Below are positions 52,502-60,644 of a stretch of DNA of 64,000 bases, in pieces. The position numbers and the translations under genes were made by a program. The stretch's first letter is position 1, and each line of letters begins with the position of its first letter. The notes under the pieces were generated by a model, which saw nothing but the letters and a program-made list of their open reading frames with translations, was not told the origin of the DNA and made no database searches. The stretch comes from Acinetobacter sp. C32I. GTDB lineage: Bacteria > Pseudomonadota > Gammaproteobacteria > Pseudomonadales > Moraxellaceae. Location: assembly GCF_023702715.1 (NCBI RefSeq), contig NZ_CP098480.1, positions 1,364,001-1,428,000 of the forward strand. Reading direction: 5' to 3'.

Positions 52502-53671
52502 ATGCAAAAGCATCTATTACTTCCATTATTCTTATCCATCGGACTGGTGCTGCAAGCATGTGGTTCCAAAGATGCGGCTCCATCAGAAACACCATCTGCA
52601 AAAGTCACGGTACTCAATATGCAGCCACAATCGGTGAACTTTAGCGAGAACCTGCCTGCACGTGTGCAAGCATTTCGTACCGCTGAAATTCGCCCACAAG
52701 TCGGTGGCATTATTGAAAAAGTCCTGTTTACCCAAGGTAGTGAGGTAAAAGCGGGACAAGCCCTCTATAAAATTAATTCAGAAACTTTCCAAGCTGATGT
52801 GAACAGTAATCAAGCCTCGCTACACAAAGCAGAAGCAGAAGTAGTTCGTTTAAAAGTTCAATTAGAACGTTATGAACAATTATTGCCAAGCAATGCCATC
52901 AGTAAGCAAGAAGTCAGCAATGCGCAAGCCGAATATCGTCAAGCTTTGGCTGATGTTGCGCAAATGAAGGCCCTGCTCACGCGTCAAAACCTGAACCTAC
53001 AATATGCCACGGTACGGGCACCAATTTCAGGGCGTATTGGACAATCCTTTGTGACAGAAGGTGCATTGGTCAGCCAAGGTGATGCCAATACCATGTCAAC
53101 GGTTCAGCAGATCGATAAAGTCTATGTCGATGTAAAACAATCCATTAGTGAATATGAACGTTTACAAGCTGCATTACAAAGCGGTGAGTTATCCGCCAAT
53201 AATGAAAAAACCGTGCGCATTTCAAACAGTCATGGTCATCCTTATAACGTCAGCGCAAAAATGCTGTTTGAAGACATCAATGTCGATCCTGAAACCGGCG
53301 ATGTCACCATTCGAATTGAAGTGCAGAATCCAGAACGCAAACTCCTTCCAGGTATGTATGTCCGCGTCAATATCGACCGTGCTTCAGTGCCTCAAGCCTT
53401 GCTCGTTCCAGCCCAAGCAATTCAACGCAATATCAATGGTGATCCGCAAGTTTATGTGATCAATGCCAAAGGTGCGGCAGATATTCGTCCAATCGAATTG
53501 GGTCAACAATATGAGCAGTTCTACATTGCCAGCAAGGGTCTAAAAGCGGGTGACAAGATCGTGGTTGAAGGGGTTGAACGTATCCAGCCGAATCAAAAAC
53601 TGGAACTCGCCGCATGGAAAGCACCTGCTTCAAGTAATAGCACATCGCCTGCAACGCAAGGAGCTCAATGA
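52502..53671 (+). CDS. adeA: AdeA-like RND periplasmic adaptor lipoprotein
   Basis: Start set at ATG 52502 (MQKHLLLPLFLSIGLVLQAC), matching known AdeA; the ATG nine bases earlier is possible and the longer frame is not. 389 residues. The lipobox Cys is at 20. Barrel-sandwich halves (RPQVGGIIEKVLFTQGSEVKAGQALYKI and ATVRAPISGRIGQSFVTEGALV) flank an alpha-helical hairpin (HKAEAEVVRLKVQLERYEQLLPSNAISKQEVSNAQAEYRQAL). Beta-barrel and membrane-proximal domains follow. It bridges AdeB and the outer-membrane channel. Its stop overlaps the adeB start by four bases, so translation is coupled. Confidence 0.94.
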   Translation: MQKHLLLPLFLSIGLVLQACGSKDAAPSETPSAKVTVLNMQPQSVNFSENLPARVQAFRTAEIRPQVGGIIEKVLFTQGSEVKAGQALYKINSETFQADVNSNQASLHKAEAEVVRLKVQLERYEQLLPSNAISKQEVSNAQAEYRQALADVAQMKALLTRQNLNLQYATVRAPISGRIGQSFVTEGALVSQGDANTMSTVQQIDKVYVDVKQSISEYERLQAALQSGELSANNEKTVRISNSHGHPYNVSAKMLFEDINVDPETGDVTIRIEVQNPERKLLPGMYVRVNIDRASVPQALLVPAQAIQRNINGDPQVYVINAKGAADIRPIELGQQYEQFYIASKGLKAGDKIVVEGVERIQPNQKLELAAWKAPASSNSTSPATQGAQ

Positions 53672-56600
53672 TGATGTCACAATTCTTCATTCGCCGCCCC
53701 GTGTTTGCATGGGTGATTGCGATTTTCATTATCTTATTTGGGTTACTCAGTATTCCCAAACTACCGATTGCTCGCTTTCCAAGTGTCGCGCCACCACAAG
53801 TCAATATTAGTGCAACCTATCCAGGGGCAACGGCAAAAACCATCAATGACAGCGTTGTCACCTTGATTGAACGTGAATTGTCAGGTGTAAAAAACCTGCT
53901 CTATTACAGCTCAACCACAGATACATCGGGTACGGCAGAAATTTCTGCGACCTTTAAACCGGGCACTGATGTCGAAATGGCACAGGTCGATGTGCAAAAC
54001 AAGATCAAGGCCGTTGAAGCCCGTCTGCCGCAAGTGGTTCGCCAGCAAGGTTTACAGGTCGAAGCATCATCTTCAGGTTTCTTGATGTTGGTTGGAATCA
54101 ACTCACCCAATGGACAATATTCCGAAGTCGATCTCAGTGATTATCTGGTTCGTAATGTGGTGGAAGAACTGAAACGCGTTGAAGGTGTCGGTAAAGTACA
54201 ATCCTTCGGTGCAGAAAAAGCCATGCGCATTTGGGTTGACCCCAATAAACTGGTGTCATATGGCTTGTCCATTAGTGATGTCAATAATGCCATTCGTGAA
54301 AATAACATTGAAATTGCCCCGGGTCGTCTTGGCGACCTCCCTGCTGAACAAGGTCAACTCATCACTGTTCCCCTATCTGCTCAAGGACAATTGGGCAATG
54401 TGGAGCAATTCAGAAATATCAGCCTAAAAAGTAAAACCAGCGGTAGCGTGATCAAACTGTCTGATGTTGCCAAAGTCGAAATCGGCTCACAGGCGTACAA
54501 CTTTGCGATTTTGGAAGATGGTAAACCTGCTACTGCTGCCGCAATCCAGCTTAGTCCAGGCGCCAATGCCGTCAAAACAGCAGAAGGTGTCAGAGCCAAG
54601 ATTGAGGAATTAAAACTGAATTTACCAGAAGGCATGCAGTTCAGTATTCCTTATGACACGGCACCTTTTGTCAAAATTTCGATTGAAAAAGTGATTCATA
54701 CCTTACTTGAAGCCATGGTACTGGTTTTCATTGTGATGTATTTATTCTTGCATAATGTTCGTTATACCCTGATTCCAGCGATTGTTGCACCGATTGCGTT
54801 ACTCGGTACATTTGCGGTGATGCTATTGGCAGGTTTCTCAATCAACGTCCTGACCATGTTTGGTATGGTGCTGGCCATCGGGATCATTGTCGATGACGCC
54901 ATTGTAGTGGTGGAAAACGTCGAACGAATCATGGCAACTGAAGGACTGTCTCCAAAAGAAGCCACCTCCAAAGCCATGAAGGAAATTACCAGTCCGATTA
55001 TCGGGATTACCTTGGTACTTGCTGCGGTGTTCTTACCGATGGCCTTTGCCAGTGGTTCGGTCGGGATTATCTATCAGCAATTTACCTTGACCATGTCCGT
55101 ATCAATTCTGTTCTCGGCATTATTGGCATTAATCCTGACCCCTGCACTGTGTGCCACAATTCTGAAACCGATTGATGGTCATCATCAGAAAAAAGGCTTC
55201 TTTGCATGGTTTGATCGTAGCTTTGACAAAGTCACCAAAAAATACGAGTTGATACTGCTCAAAGTCATCAAACATAGCATTCCAATGATGGTGATCTTTG
55301 TGGTGATTACAGGCATTACCTTTGCAGGTATGAAATATTGGCCAACTGCCTTTATGCCAGAAGAAGACCAAGGTTGGTTCCTAACGTCGTTCCAATTGCC
55401 ATCGGATGCCACTGCTGAACGAACTCGAACTGTGGTCAATCAATTTGAAGAAAGCTTAAAAGATAATCCCAATGTGAAAAGTAACACTGCAATTTTGGGT
55501 TGGGGCTTTAGCGGTGCAGGTCAAAACGTAGCGGTGGCATTTACCACGCTCGCAGACTTTAAAGACCGTAGTTCAAGTGCGACTGAAATGACCAACGCGG
55601 TCAATGCCAGCATGGCAAACAGTAAGGAAGGTGCTACGATGGCTGTACTTCCACCAGCGATTGATGAGTTGGGTACCTTTTCAGGCTTTAGTTTACGTTT
55701 ACAAGACCGTGCCAACTTAGGTATGCCTGCGCTACTGGCTGCACAAGATCAACTCATGGAAATGGCTGCCAAGAACAAAAAGTTCTATATGGTCTGGAAT
55801 GAAGGTTTGCCACAAGGTGATAATATTTCACTGAAAATTGACCGTGAGAAACTCAATGCCTTAGGGGTGAAGTTCTCTGATGTCTCCGACATCATTTCGA
55901 CCTCAATGGGATCAATGTATATCAATGACTTTCCAAATCAAGGGCGTATGCAGCAAGTGATCGTACAGGTCGATGCCAAATCACGAATGCAACTCAAAGA
56001 TATTTTAAATCTGAAAGTTGCGGGTTCAAGCGGGCAACTGGTTTCTCTATCTGAAGTGGTGACGCCGCAATGGAGTAAAGCACCGCAACAATACAATCGC
56101 TATAACGGCCGGCCATCGTTGAGTATTGCAGGGATTCCGAACTTCGATACTTCATCTGGTGATGCCATGCGTGAAATGGAACAGCTGATTGCCAAATTGC
56201 CAAAAGGCATCGGTTATGAATGGACAGGTATTTCCTTACAGGAAAAGCAATCTGAATCACAAATGGCCTTCCTGCTGGCGCTATCAATGCTCGTGGTATT
56301 CTTGGTCTTGGCAGCTCTGTATGAAAGTTGGGCCATTCCCCTTTCCGTGATGTTGGTGGTGCCACTCGGTATTTTCGGTGCGATTGTGGCGATTATGTCT
56401 CGTGGCATGATGAACGATGTATTCTTTAAAATTGGTCTGATTACCATTATTGGTTTATCCGCCAAGAATGCGATCCTGATTGTCGAATTTGCCAAGATGC
56501 TGAAAGAAGAAGGTATGAGTTTAATTGAAGCCACTGTTGCTGCTGCAAAACTCCGTTTACGCCCGATCCTGATGACCTCACTTGCCTTTACTTGTGGTGT

Positions 56601-56781
56601 GATTCCATTGGTCATCGCTTCTGGCGCCAGTTCAGAAACCCAGCATGCCTTAGGTACAGGTGTCTTTGGCGGCATGATTTCTGCCACCATTCTGGCGATC
56701 TTCTTTGTTCCCGTGTTCTTCATTTTTGTTTTGGGTGCAGTTGAAAAGCTGTTTTCCTCGAAACAGAAAAATCCATCTTAA
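53668..56781 (+). CDS. adeB: AdeB-like RND efflux pump
   Basis: Encodes 1037 residues and, as I remember AdeB of A. baumannii, is the same over most of its length. Twelve TM helices with two large periplasmic loops (about 30-330 and 560-860). The proton-relay acidic pair sits in GIIVDDAIVVVENVERI (about 406-420), the TM10 Lys in GLSAKNAILIVEFAK, and the conserved terminal Ala-rich helix TLVLAAVFLPMAF. It is a trimeric H+-driven exporter of aminoglycosides, tigecycline, fluoroquinolones and other drugs in the A. baumannii group. Overlaps adeA by 4 bp. A hairpin lies in the 79-bp gap to adeC. Confidence 0.95.
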   Translation: MMMSQFFIRRPVFAWVIAIFIILFGLLSIPKLPIARFPSVAPPQVNISATYPGATAKTINDSVVTLIERELSGVKNLLYYSSTTDTSGTAEISATFKPGTDVEMAQVDVQNKIKAVEARLPQVVRQQGLQVEASSSGFLMLVGINSPNGQYSEVDLSDYLVRNVVEELKRVEGVGKVQSFGAEKAMRIWVDPNKLVSYGLSISDVNNAIRENNIEIAPGRLGDLPAEQGQLITVPLSAQGQLGNVEQFRNISLKSKTSGSVIKLSDVAKVEIGSQAYNFAILEDGKPATAAAIQLSPGANAVKTAEGVRAKIEELKLNLPEGMQFSIPYDTAPFVKISIEKVIHTLLEAMVLVFIVMYLFLHNVRYTLIPAIVAPIALLGTFAVMLLAGFSINVLTMFGMVLAIGIIVDDAIVVVENVERIMATEGLSPKEATSKAMKEITSPIIGITLVLAAVFLPMAFASGSVGIIYQQFTLTMSVSILFSALLALILTPALCATILKPIDGHHQKKGFFAWFDRSFDKVTKKYELILLKVIKHSIPMMVIFVVITGITFAGMKYWPTAFMPEEDQGWFLTSFQLPSDATAERTRTVVNQFEESLKDNPNVKSNTAILGWGFSGAGQNVAVAFTTLADFKDRSSSATEMTNAVNASMANSKEGATMAVLPPAIDELGTFSGFSLRLQDRANLGMPALLAAQDQLMEMAAKNKKFYMVWNEGLPQGDNISLKIDREKLNALGVKFSDVSDIISTSMGSMYINDFPNQGRMQQVIVQVDAKSRMQLKDILNLKVAGSSGQLVSLSEVVTPQWSKAPQQYNRYNGRPSLSIAGIPNFDTSSGDAMREMEQLIAKLPKGIGYEWTGISLQEKQSESQMAFLLALSMLVVFLVLAALYESWAIPLSVMLVVPLGIFGAIVAIMSRGMMNDVFFKIGLITIIGLSAKNAILIVEFAKMLKEEGMSLIEATVAAAKLRLRPILMTSLAFTCGVIPLVIASGASSETQHALGTGVFGGMISATILAIFFVPVFFIFVLGAVEKLFSSKQKNPS

Positions 56782-56792
56782 ATGACATTGAG

Positions 56793-56818
56793 CAGAGGGA
56801 ATCAACAGGTTTCCTCTG
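56793..56818 (+). terminator. Hairpin between adeB and adeC
   Basis: CAGAGGGAA and TTTCCTCTG pair at 8 of 9 positions around an 8-base loop; no U-tract. It may attenuate or stabilise the adeAB part of the transcript rather than end it. Confidence 0.4.
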
Positions 56819-56860
56819 ACTCCACCTCAGTATCTATCCTCATCTTATTTGGAGAAGACC

Positions 56861-58261
56861 ATGTCTAAAGCGACTGTCTTATCTCGTGGCCTGCTTGTGT
56901 CTACGCTTTCGATTGCCCTAACAGCATGTATCAATCTGCAGGCACCCAAACCTGCGATCAAATCAGATATTTCAGAAAATTTTGCCCTTGCAAACACAGG
57001 CAACTCAATTGCAACTCAGGGCTATAAACAGTTCTTTGCCGATACACGCCTATTGCAAGTGATTGAAATCAGCTTAAATAACAACCGTGATTTACGTACT
57101 GCAACACTGAATATTCAACGTGCCCAACAGCAATATCAGATCAGTAAAAATGATCAGTTGCCTACTATTGGGGCAAATGCCAGTGCAGTTCGACAGGTGA
57201 ATCCGTCTGCGAACCCAAACAATCCCTATTCAACTTTTCAAGTCGGACTAGGAATGACGGCTTATGAACTGGATTTTTGGGGCCGAGTCAAAAGCTTAAA
57301 AGATGTGGCCTTAAATAATTACTTTGCGACCCAAAGTGCCAGAGAAGCCACGCAGATCAGTTTAGTCAGTCAAGTCTCACAAGCTTGGTTAGATTATGCC
57401 TTTGCTCAGGCCAACCTCAATCTTGCAGAACAAACCTTAAAAGCACAACTTGATTCCTATAACCTGAACAAAAAACGTTTTGAAGTCGGTATTGATAGCG
57501 AGGTTCCACTGCGTCAGGCACAAATTTCAGTTGAGACTGCACGAAATGATGTCGCCGCCTATAAAACCCAAGTGTCGCAGGCTCAAAATTTACTCAATTT
57601 ACTGGCTGGACAAAATGTTCCTCAGCAGCTCTTACCGAATCAAGCTGTAAAAACAATTAGTACTGAAACCACATTTGCAACTGGTTTAAGTAGTGACTTA
57701 CTGAATAACCGCCCCGACCTCAAAGCGACTGAATATCAATTACGTGCTGCTGGAGCCAATATTGGCGCAGCCAAAGCACGTATGTTCCCTACCATTAGCC
57801 TGACAGGTTCAGCTGGCTATGCCTCAACCGATCTTAAAGATTTATTTAAATCTGGTGGTTTTGCTTGGTCAATTGGACCAAGTATCGACCTGCCCATTTT
57901 CGATTGGGGGACGCGTAAAGCCAATATTAAAATTTCAGAAACTGAACAACAAATTGCACTGGCAGATTATGAAAAAGCCATTCAATCTGCGTTCCGTGAG
58001 GTTAATGATGCGTTGGCTGCACATGCCCATATTGACGAGCGTTTAGCGGCACAACGCCGTTTGGTCTCTGCCACTGAAACCACTTATAAATTATCCACGG
58101 CTCGATTTAGAGCGGGGATTGATAGTTATCTGACCGTGTTGGATGCACAACGTTCTGCTTATGCTGCACAACAAGGCTTACTGATGCTTGAACAAAGCAA
58201 GTTGAATAATCAGATTGAATTGTATAAAGCTTTAGGCGGTGGGCTATCTCAACATTCATAA
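56861..58261 (+). CDS. adeC: AdeC-like outer-membrane efflux channel (TolC/OprM type)
   Basis: Start at ATG 56861 with GGAG seven bases upstream; the longer frame uses TTG. 466 residues. A lipoprotein signal ends ALTAC (Cys about 23). Two outer-membrane-efflux-protein repeats are seen, with YELDFWGRVKSLKDVALNNYFATQ, LNNRPDLKATEYQLRAAGANIGAAKARMFPTISLTG and FRAGIDSYLTVLDAQRSAYAAQQ, the OprM/NodT family pattern. It completes the tripartite pump. Many Acinetobacter lack adeC and borrow AdeK; here it is present and intact. Same strand and tight spacing with adeB. Confidence 0.93.
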   Translation: MSKATVLSRGLLVSTLSIALTACINLQAPKPAIKSDISENFALANTGNSIATQGYKQFFADTRLLQVIEISLNNNRDLRTATLNIQRAQQQYQISKNDQLPTIGANASAVRQVNPSANPNNPYSTFQVGLGMTAYELDFWGRVKSLKDVALNNYFATQSAREATQISLVSQVSQAWLDYAFAQANLNLAEQTLKAQLDSYNLNKKRFEVGIDSEVPLRQAQISVETARNDVAAYKTQVSQAQNLLNLLAGQNVPQQLLPNQAVKTISTETTFATGLSSDLLNNRPDLKATEYQLRAAGANIGAAKARMFPTISLTGSAGYASTDLKDLFKSGGFAWSIGPSIDLPIFDWGTRKANIKISETEQQIALADYEKAIQSAFREVNDALAAHAHIDERLAAQRRLVSATETTYKLSTARFRAGIDSYLTVLDAQRSAYAAQQGLLMLEQSKLNNQIELYKALGGGLSQHS

Positions 58262-58279
58262 ACGCTTAAGTCTGTTATT

Positions 58280-58306
58280 GGGGCTGATTTTTACATATTC
58301 AGCCCT
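58280..58306 (+). terminator. Probable terminator of adeABC
   Basis: GGGGCTGA and TCAGCCC form a stem 18 bp past the adeC stop; the following tract (TTATAG) is poor in U. Confidence 0.5.
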
Positions 58307-58345
58307 TATAGTATTGAGCTTTAAATGAAAAATAACAGTTGATCT

Positions 58346-58741
58346 ATGTTTACACTTTCGATTACACCCAGATTCTATGAAACTGATGCTTTTGGACATA
58401 TCAACAATACTGTCATTACAGGCTGGTTTGAAACTGCACGTGAACCTGTTTTTCGCTTATTCAACCCAAGTATGGAAATCAAAAATCTACCTTTGATTCT
58501 GGCTCGTGTTGAAGTCGATTTTGTTGCACAAATCTATTACGGCGCTGATATCGAAATCAAAACATGGATTGAACATATCGGCAATTCTTCTTTTATTGTG
58601 GCGCATGAAGCTTGGCAAAATGACCACTGCGTTGCACGTGGCAAAGCGGTTCAGGTGTATTTTGATTTCAGCACGCAAAAATCAGGTCGTATTCCAGATC
58701 AATTCCGTGACCAGTTGCAACAATATCTGATAAGCCAATAA
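58346..58741 (+). CDS. Hot-dog fold acyl-CoA thioesterase (4HBT family)
   Basis: Encodes 131 residues. The YbgC/4HBT-type active site YETDAFGHINNTVITGWFETAR lies at 11-32, with catalytic Asp14; the rest (PLILARVEVDFVAQIYYGADIEIKTWIEHIGNSSF...VARGKAVQVYFD) is the usual continuation. It hydrolyses a short acyl-CoA or similar thioester in the cytosol. It lies about 85 bp after adeC on the same strand, past a weak terminator; readthrough from adeABC is possible. Confidence 0.9.
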   Translation: MFTLSITPRFYETDAFGHINNTVITGWFETAREPVFRLFNPSMEIKNLPLILARVEVDFVAQIYYGADIEIKTWIEHIGNSSFIVAHEAWQNDHCVARGKAVQVYFDFSTQKSGRIPDQFRDQLQQYLISQ

Positions 58742-58746
58742 AGATT

Positions 58747-58780
58747 TTCCGCTGAAATAAACCGATTGATTTCAGCGGAT
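58747..58780. terminator. Bidirectional hairpin between thioesterase and Dyp peroxidase genes
   Basis: TCCGCTGAAAT and ATTTCAGCGGA form an 11-bp stem between the two convergent genes; short U-rich flanks. Confidence 0.7.
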
Positions 58781-58785
58781 TAAAC

Positions 58786-59727
58786 TTATTCACCTAAATC
58801 TTCGAGAAAATCAAAGGTCGGTACAAAGAATAGGCTACCTGAAACAGCGGTACTAAAATCAAGTAGGCGATCGACATGCCCAGTTTCTTTACCTAAGAAC
58901 ATATTTTCAAGCATGGTTTTGGTGATATTAAAAGAGCGTGAATAGCCTATAAAGAAAGTGCCATATTCCCCTTCAGTTGGATTGGAAAATGGCATATTGG
59001 CTCTTAAAATTTTAAGTTCGTTGCCGTCCGCATCATGGGCCTTACTCGCGACATTATGTGCACTTTGCGGTTTGACATCATCGCCAAGTTCAACATCGTC
59101 ATATTTCTTTCGACCAATCACTTTTTCCTGTTCTTCGGTGCTTAGACCCTTCCACATTTCCATGTTATGTAGGTACTTTTGAATAAACACATAACTGCCA
59201 CCTAGGAACTCAGTATCTTCTGAACCGACATAAGCAATCTCTTTGGCAATTTCATGCTCAGGGTTTTCAGTACCATCTACAAAACCAATAATCGCGCGAC
59301 CATCAAAGTATCTAAAACCTTTGGTCTCGCTAATTGGATAGGTATCCTCTTTGAGTTGCTCATGCAAAATTGAGGCAAGTTCATAGCAAATTGCCATTTG
59401 ATTGGCGCGAATATGAAAGAATAAATCGCCCGCTGTCGCTACCGCGGTATGTCTTGGCCCTTTGATCTCTTGAAATGGTGCCAGCTCTTTCGGTTTATTT
59501 AAATCAGGGAACAGCAGATCCCAGGCATTTGAGCCAATTCCCACTGAAGCACTAAAATTACTATTCGGAAAACGATTGGTTAAGCTACGGACTAAGGCTG
59601 AAAAATTCGCAAGGAAATCAATTACACCGGAATGATCTGGATTGCTATTGATTCCGAGTACGATAAATAAAGCATTTTCACCTGAAAGATTATTGATCAC
59701 AGGCTGAGGTCTTAAAGGTGTATTCAT
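58786..59727 (-). CDS. Dyp-type haem peroxidase
   Basis: Encodes 313 residues, similar to E. coli YfeX in size and layout. The distal GxxDG motif is in GFVDGTENP (about 155-163). The proximal haem ligand His is probably in PQSAHNVASK, and the distal Arg in ILRANMPF. There is no Tat or Sec signal, so it is cytosolic or encapsulated; no encapsulin gene is nearby. It uses H2O2 to oxidise dyes, porphyrinogens and similar substrates. Monocistronic on the minus strand. Confidence 0.92.
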   Translation of the reverse strand: MNTPLRPQPVINNLSGENALFIVLGINSNPDHSGVIDFLANFSALVRSLTNRFPNSNFSASVGIGSNAWDLLFPDLNKPKELAPFQEIKGPRHTAVATAGDLFFHIRANQMAICYELASILHEQLKEDTYPISETKGFRYFDGRAIIGFVDGTENPEHEIAKEIAYVGSEDTEFLGGSYVFIQKYLHNMEMWKGLSTEEQEKVIGRKKYDDVELGDDVKPQSAHNVASKAHDADGNELKILRANMPFSNPTEGEYGTFFIGYSRSFNITKTMLENMFLGKETGHVDRLLDFSTAVSGSLFFVPTFDFLEDLGE

Positions 59728-59811
59728 AATATTTGGGAATAAAAAAACTTAATGCTCATATCCTACACAAATCAATGCATTAGAGATCAGACAAATCACA
59801 AATTTTTACCA

Positions 59812-60600
59812 TTATTCGGTATATAAAACAAAGCTCTCACCACGGCAAAAACTGGCTAAGGTGAGATTTAATTGTTTTGCCATTTCAATCGCCATACTGG
59901 TTGGTGCCGAAATGGTCGCCAAGAGACCAATATTATATTGCGCACATTTACGAATCAGCTCATAACTGGCACGGCTGGTCATCACCACAAAACCATCTGC
60001 AACATCCATTTTCTGTTCAGCCAAGTAACCCAATAATTTATCCAAGGCATTGTGCCGACCAACATCTTCAAATAACGCTACGATCTGACCTTTCACGACC
60101 CATGCTGCGGCGTGTGCTCCCCCGGTGAGTTCACTGATTTTTTGTCTGATTTTTAATTGGGCAATTGCATTAGGAATTTGGCTTAACCATATTGAAGAAA
60201 CATGGGTACTGACCGCAGGTAGATTTGCATAGAGTTGCTTTAGACTTTCAATGCCACATAAGCCACAACCTGTGCGCCCGACCATCATACGCCGATGCTC
60301 TTTTAAAGCCATGAAAGCACGGGATGAAATGGTCATATCCACTTCAACCCCCAGTTCATTTTGACGAATCTCGAGTGAATACAGCTCGCTTAAACTTTGT
60401 AATATCCCTTCCGAGAGACTAAAACCTTTGGCAAAGACCTCAATATCCGATGGTGTTGCCATCATCACGGCATGTGAAATACCATTATAAATTAAGGCAA
60501 CAGGATACTCTTGGACAATATAATCCAGTTCATTTTCAGAGACATCACGATGGAAACGATGCACTTGCATCGTTTCATAACCTCTTGTTTTTGTGTCCAC
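59812..60600 (-). CDS. fdhD: Formate dehydrogenase accessory sulfurtransferase FdhD
   Basis: Encodes 262 residues from a GTG at 60600 (GAGG upstream); an ATG at 60570 (MQVHRFH) is an equal alternative. The CGLCG motif (112-116) carries the cysteines that pass sulfur from IscS to the molybdenum cofactor. GGAHAA and FEDVGRHNALDKLLG are the family's conserved cofactor-binding segments, and MTSRASYELIRKCA follows. It is required to activate formate-dehydrogenase-type molybdoenzymes, and lies 45 bp downstream of one on the same strand. Confidence 0.94.
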   Translation of the reverse strand: MDTKTRGYETMQVHRFHRDVSENELDYIVQEYPVALIYNGISHAVMMATPSDIEVFAKGFSLSEGILQSLSELYSLEIRQNELGVEVDMTISSRAFMALKEHRRMMVGRTGCGLCGIESLKQLYANLPAVSTHVSSIWLSQIPNAIAQLKIRQKISELTGGAHAAAWVVKGQIVALFEDVGRHNALDKLLGYLAEQKMDVADGFVVMTSRASYELIRKCAQYNIGLLATISAPTSMAIEMAKQLNLTLASFCRGESFVLYTE

Positions 60601-60644
60601 ACTTACCTCATTTGACTGATTCGAAAAAATAGATTTCCAATCAG

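Noticed and set aside
56861..58261. Calling the RND locus AdeIJK instead of AdeABC
   Set aside because: AdeIJK has no linked two-component system. The divergent AdeRS pair, the AdeA start sequence and the AdeB sequence pattern identify AdeABC.
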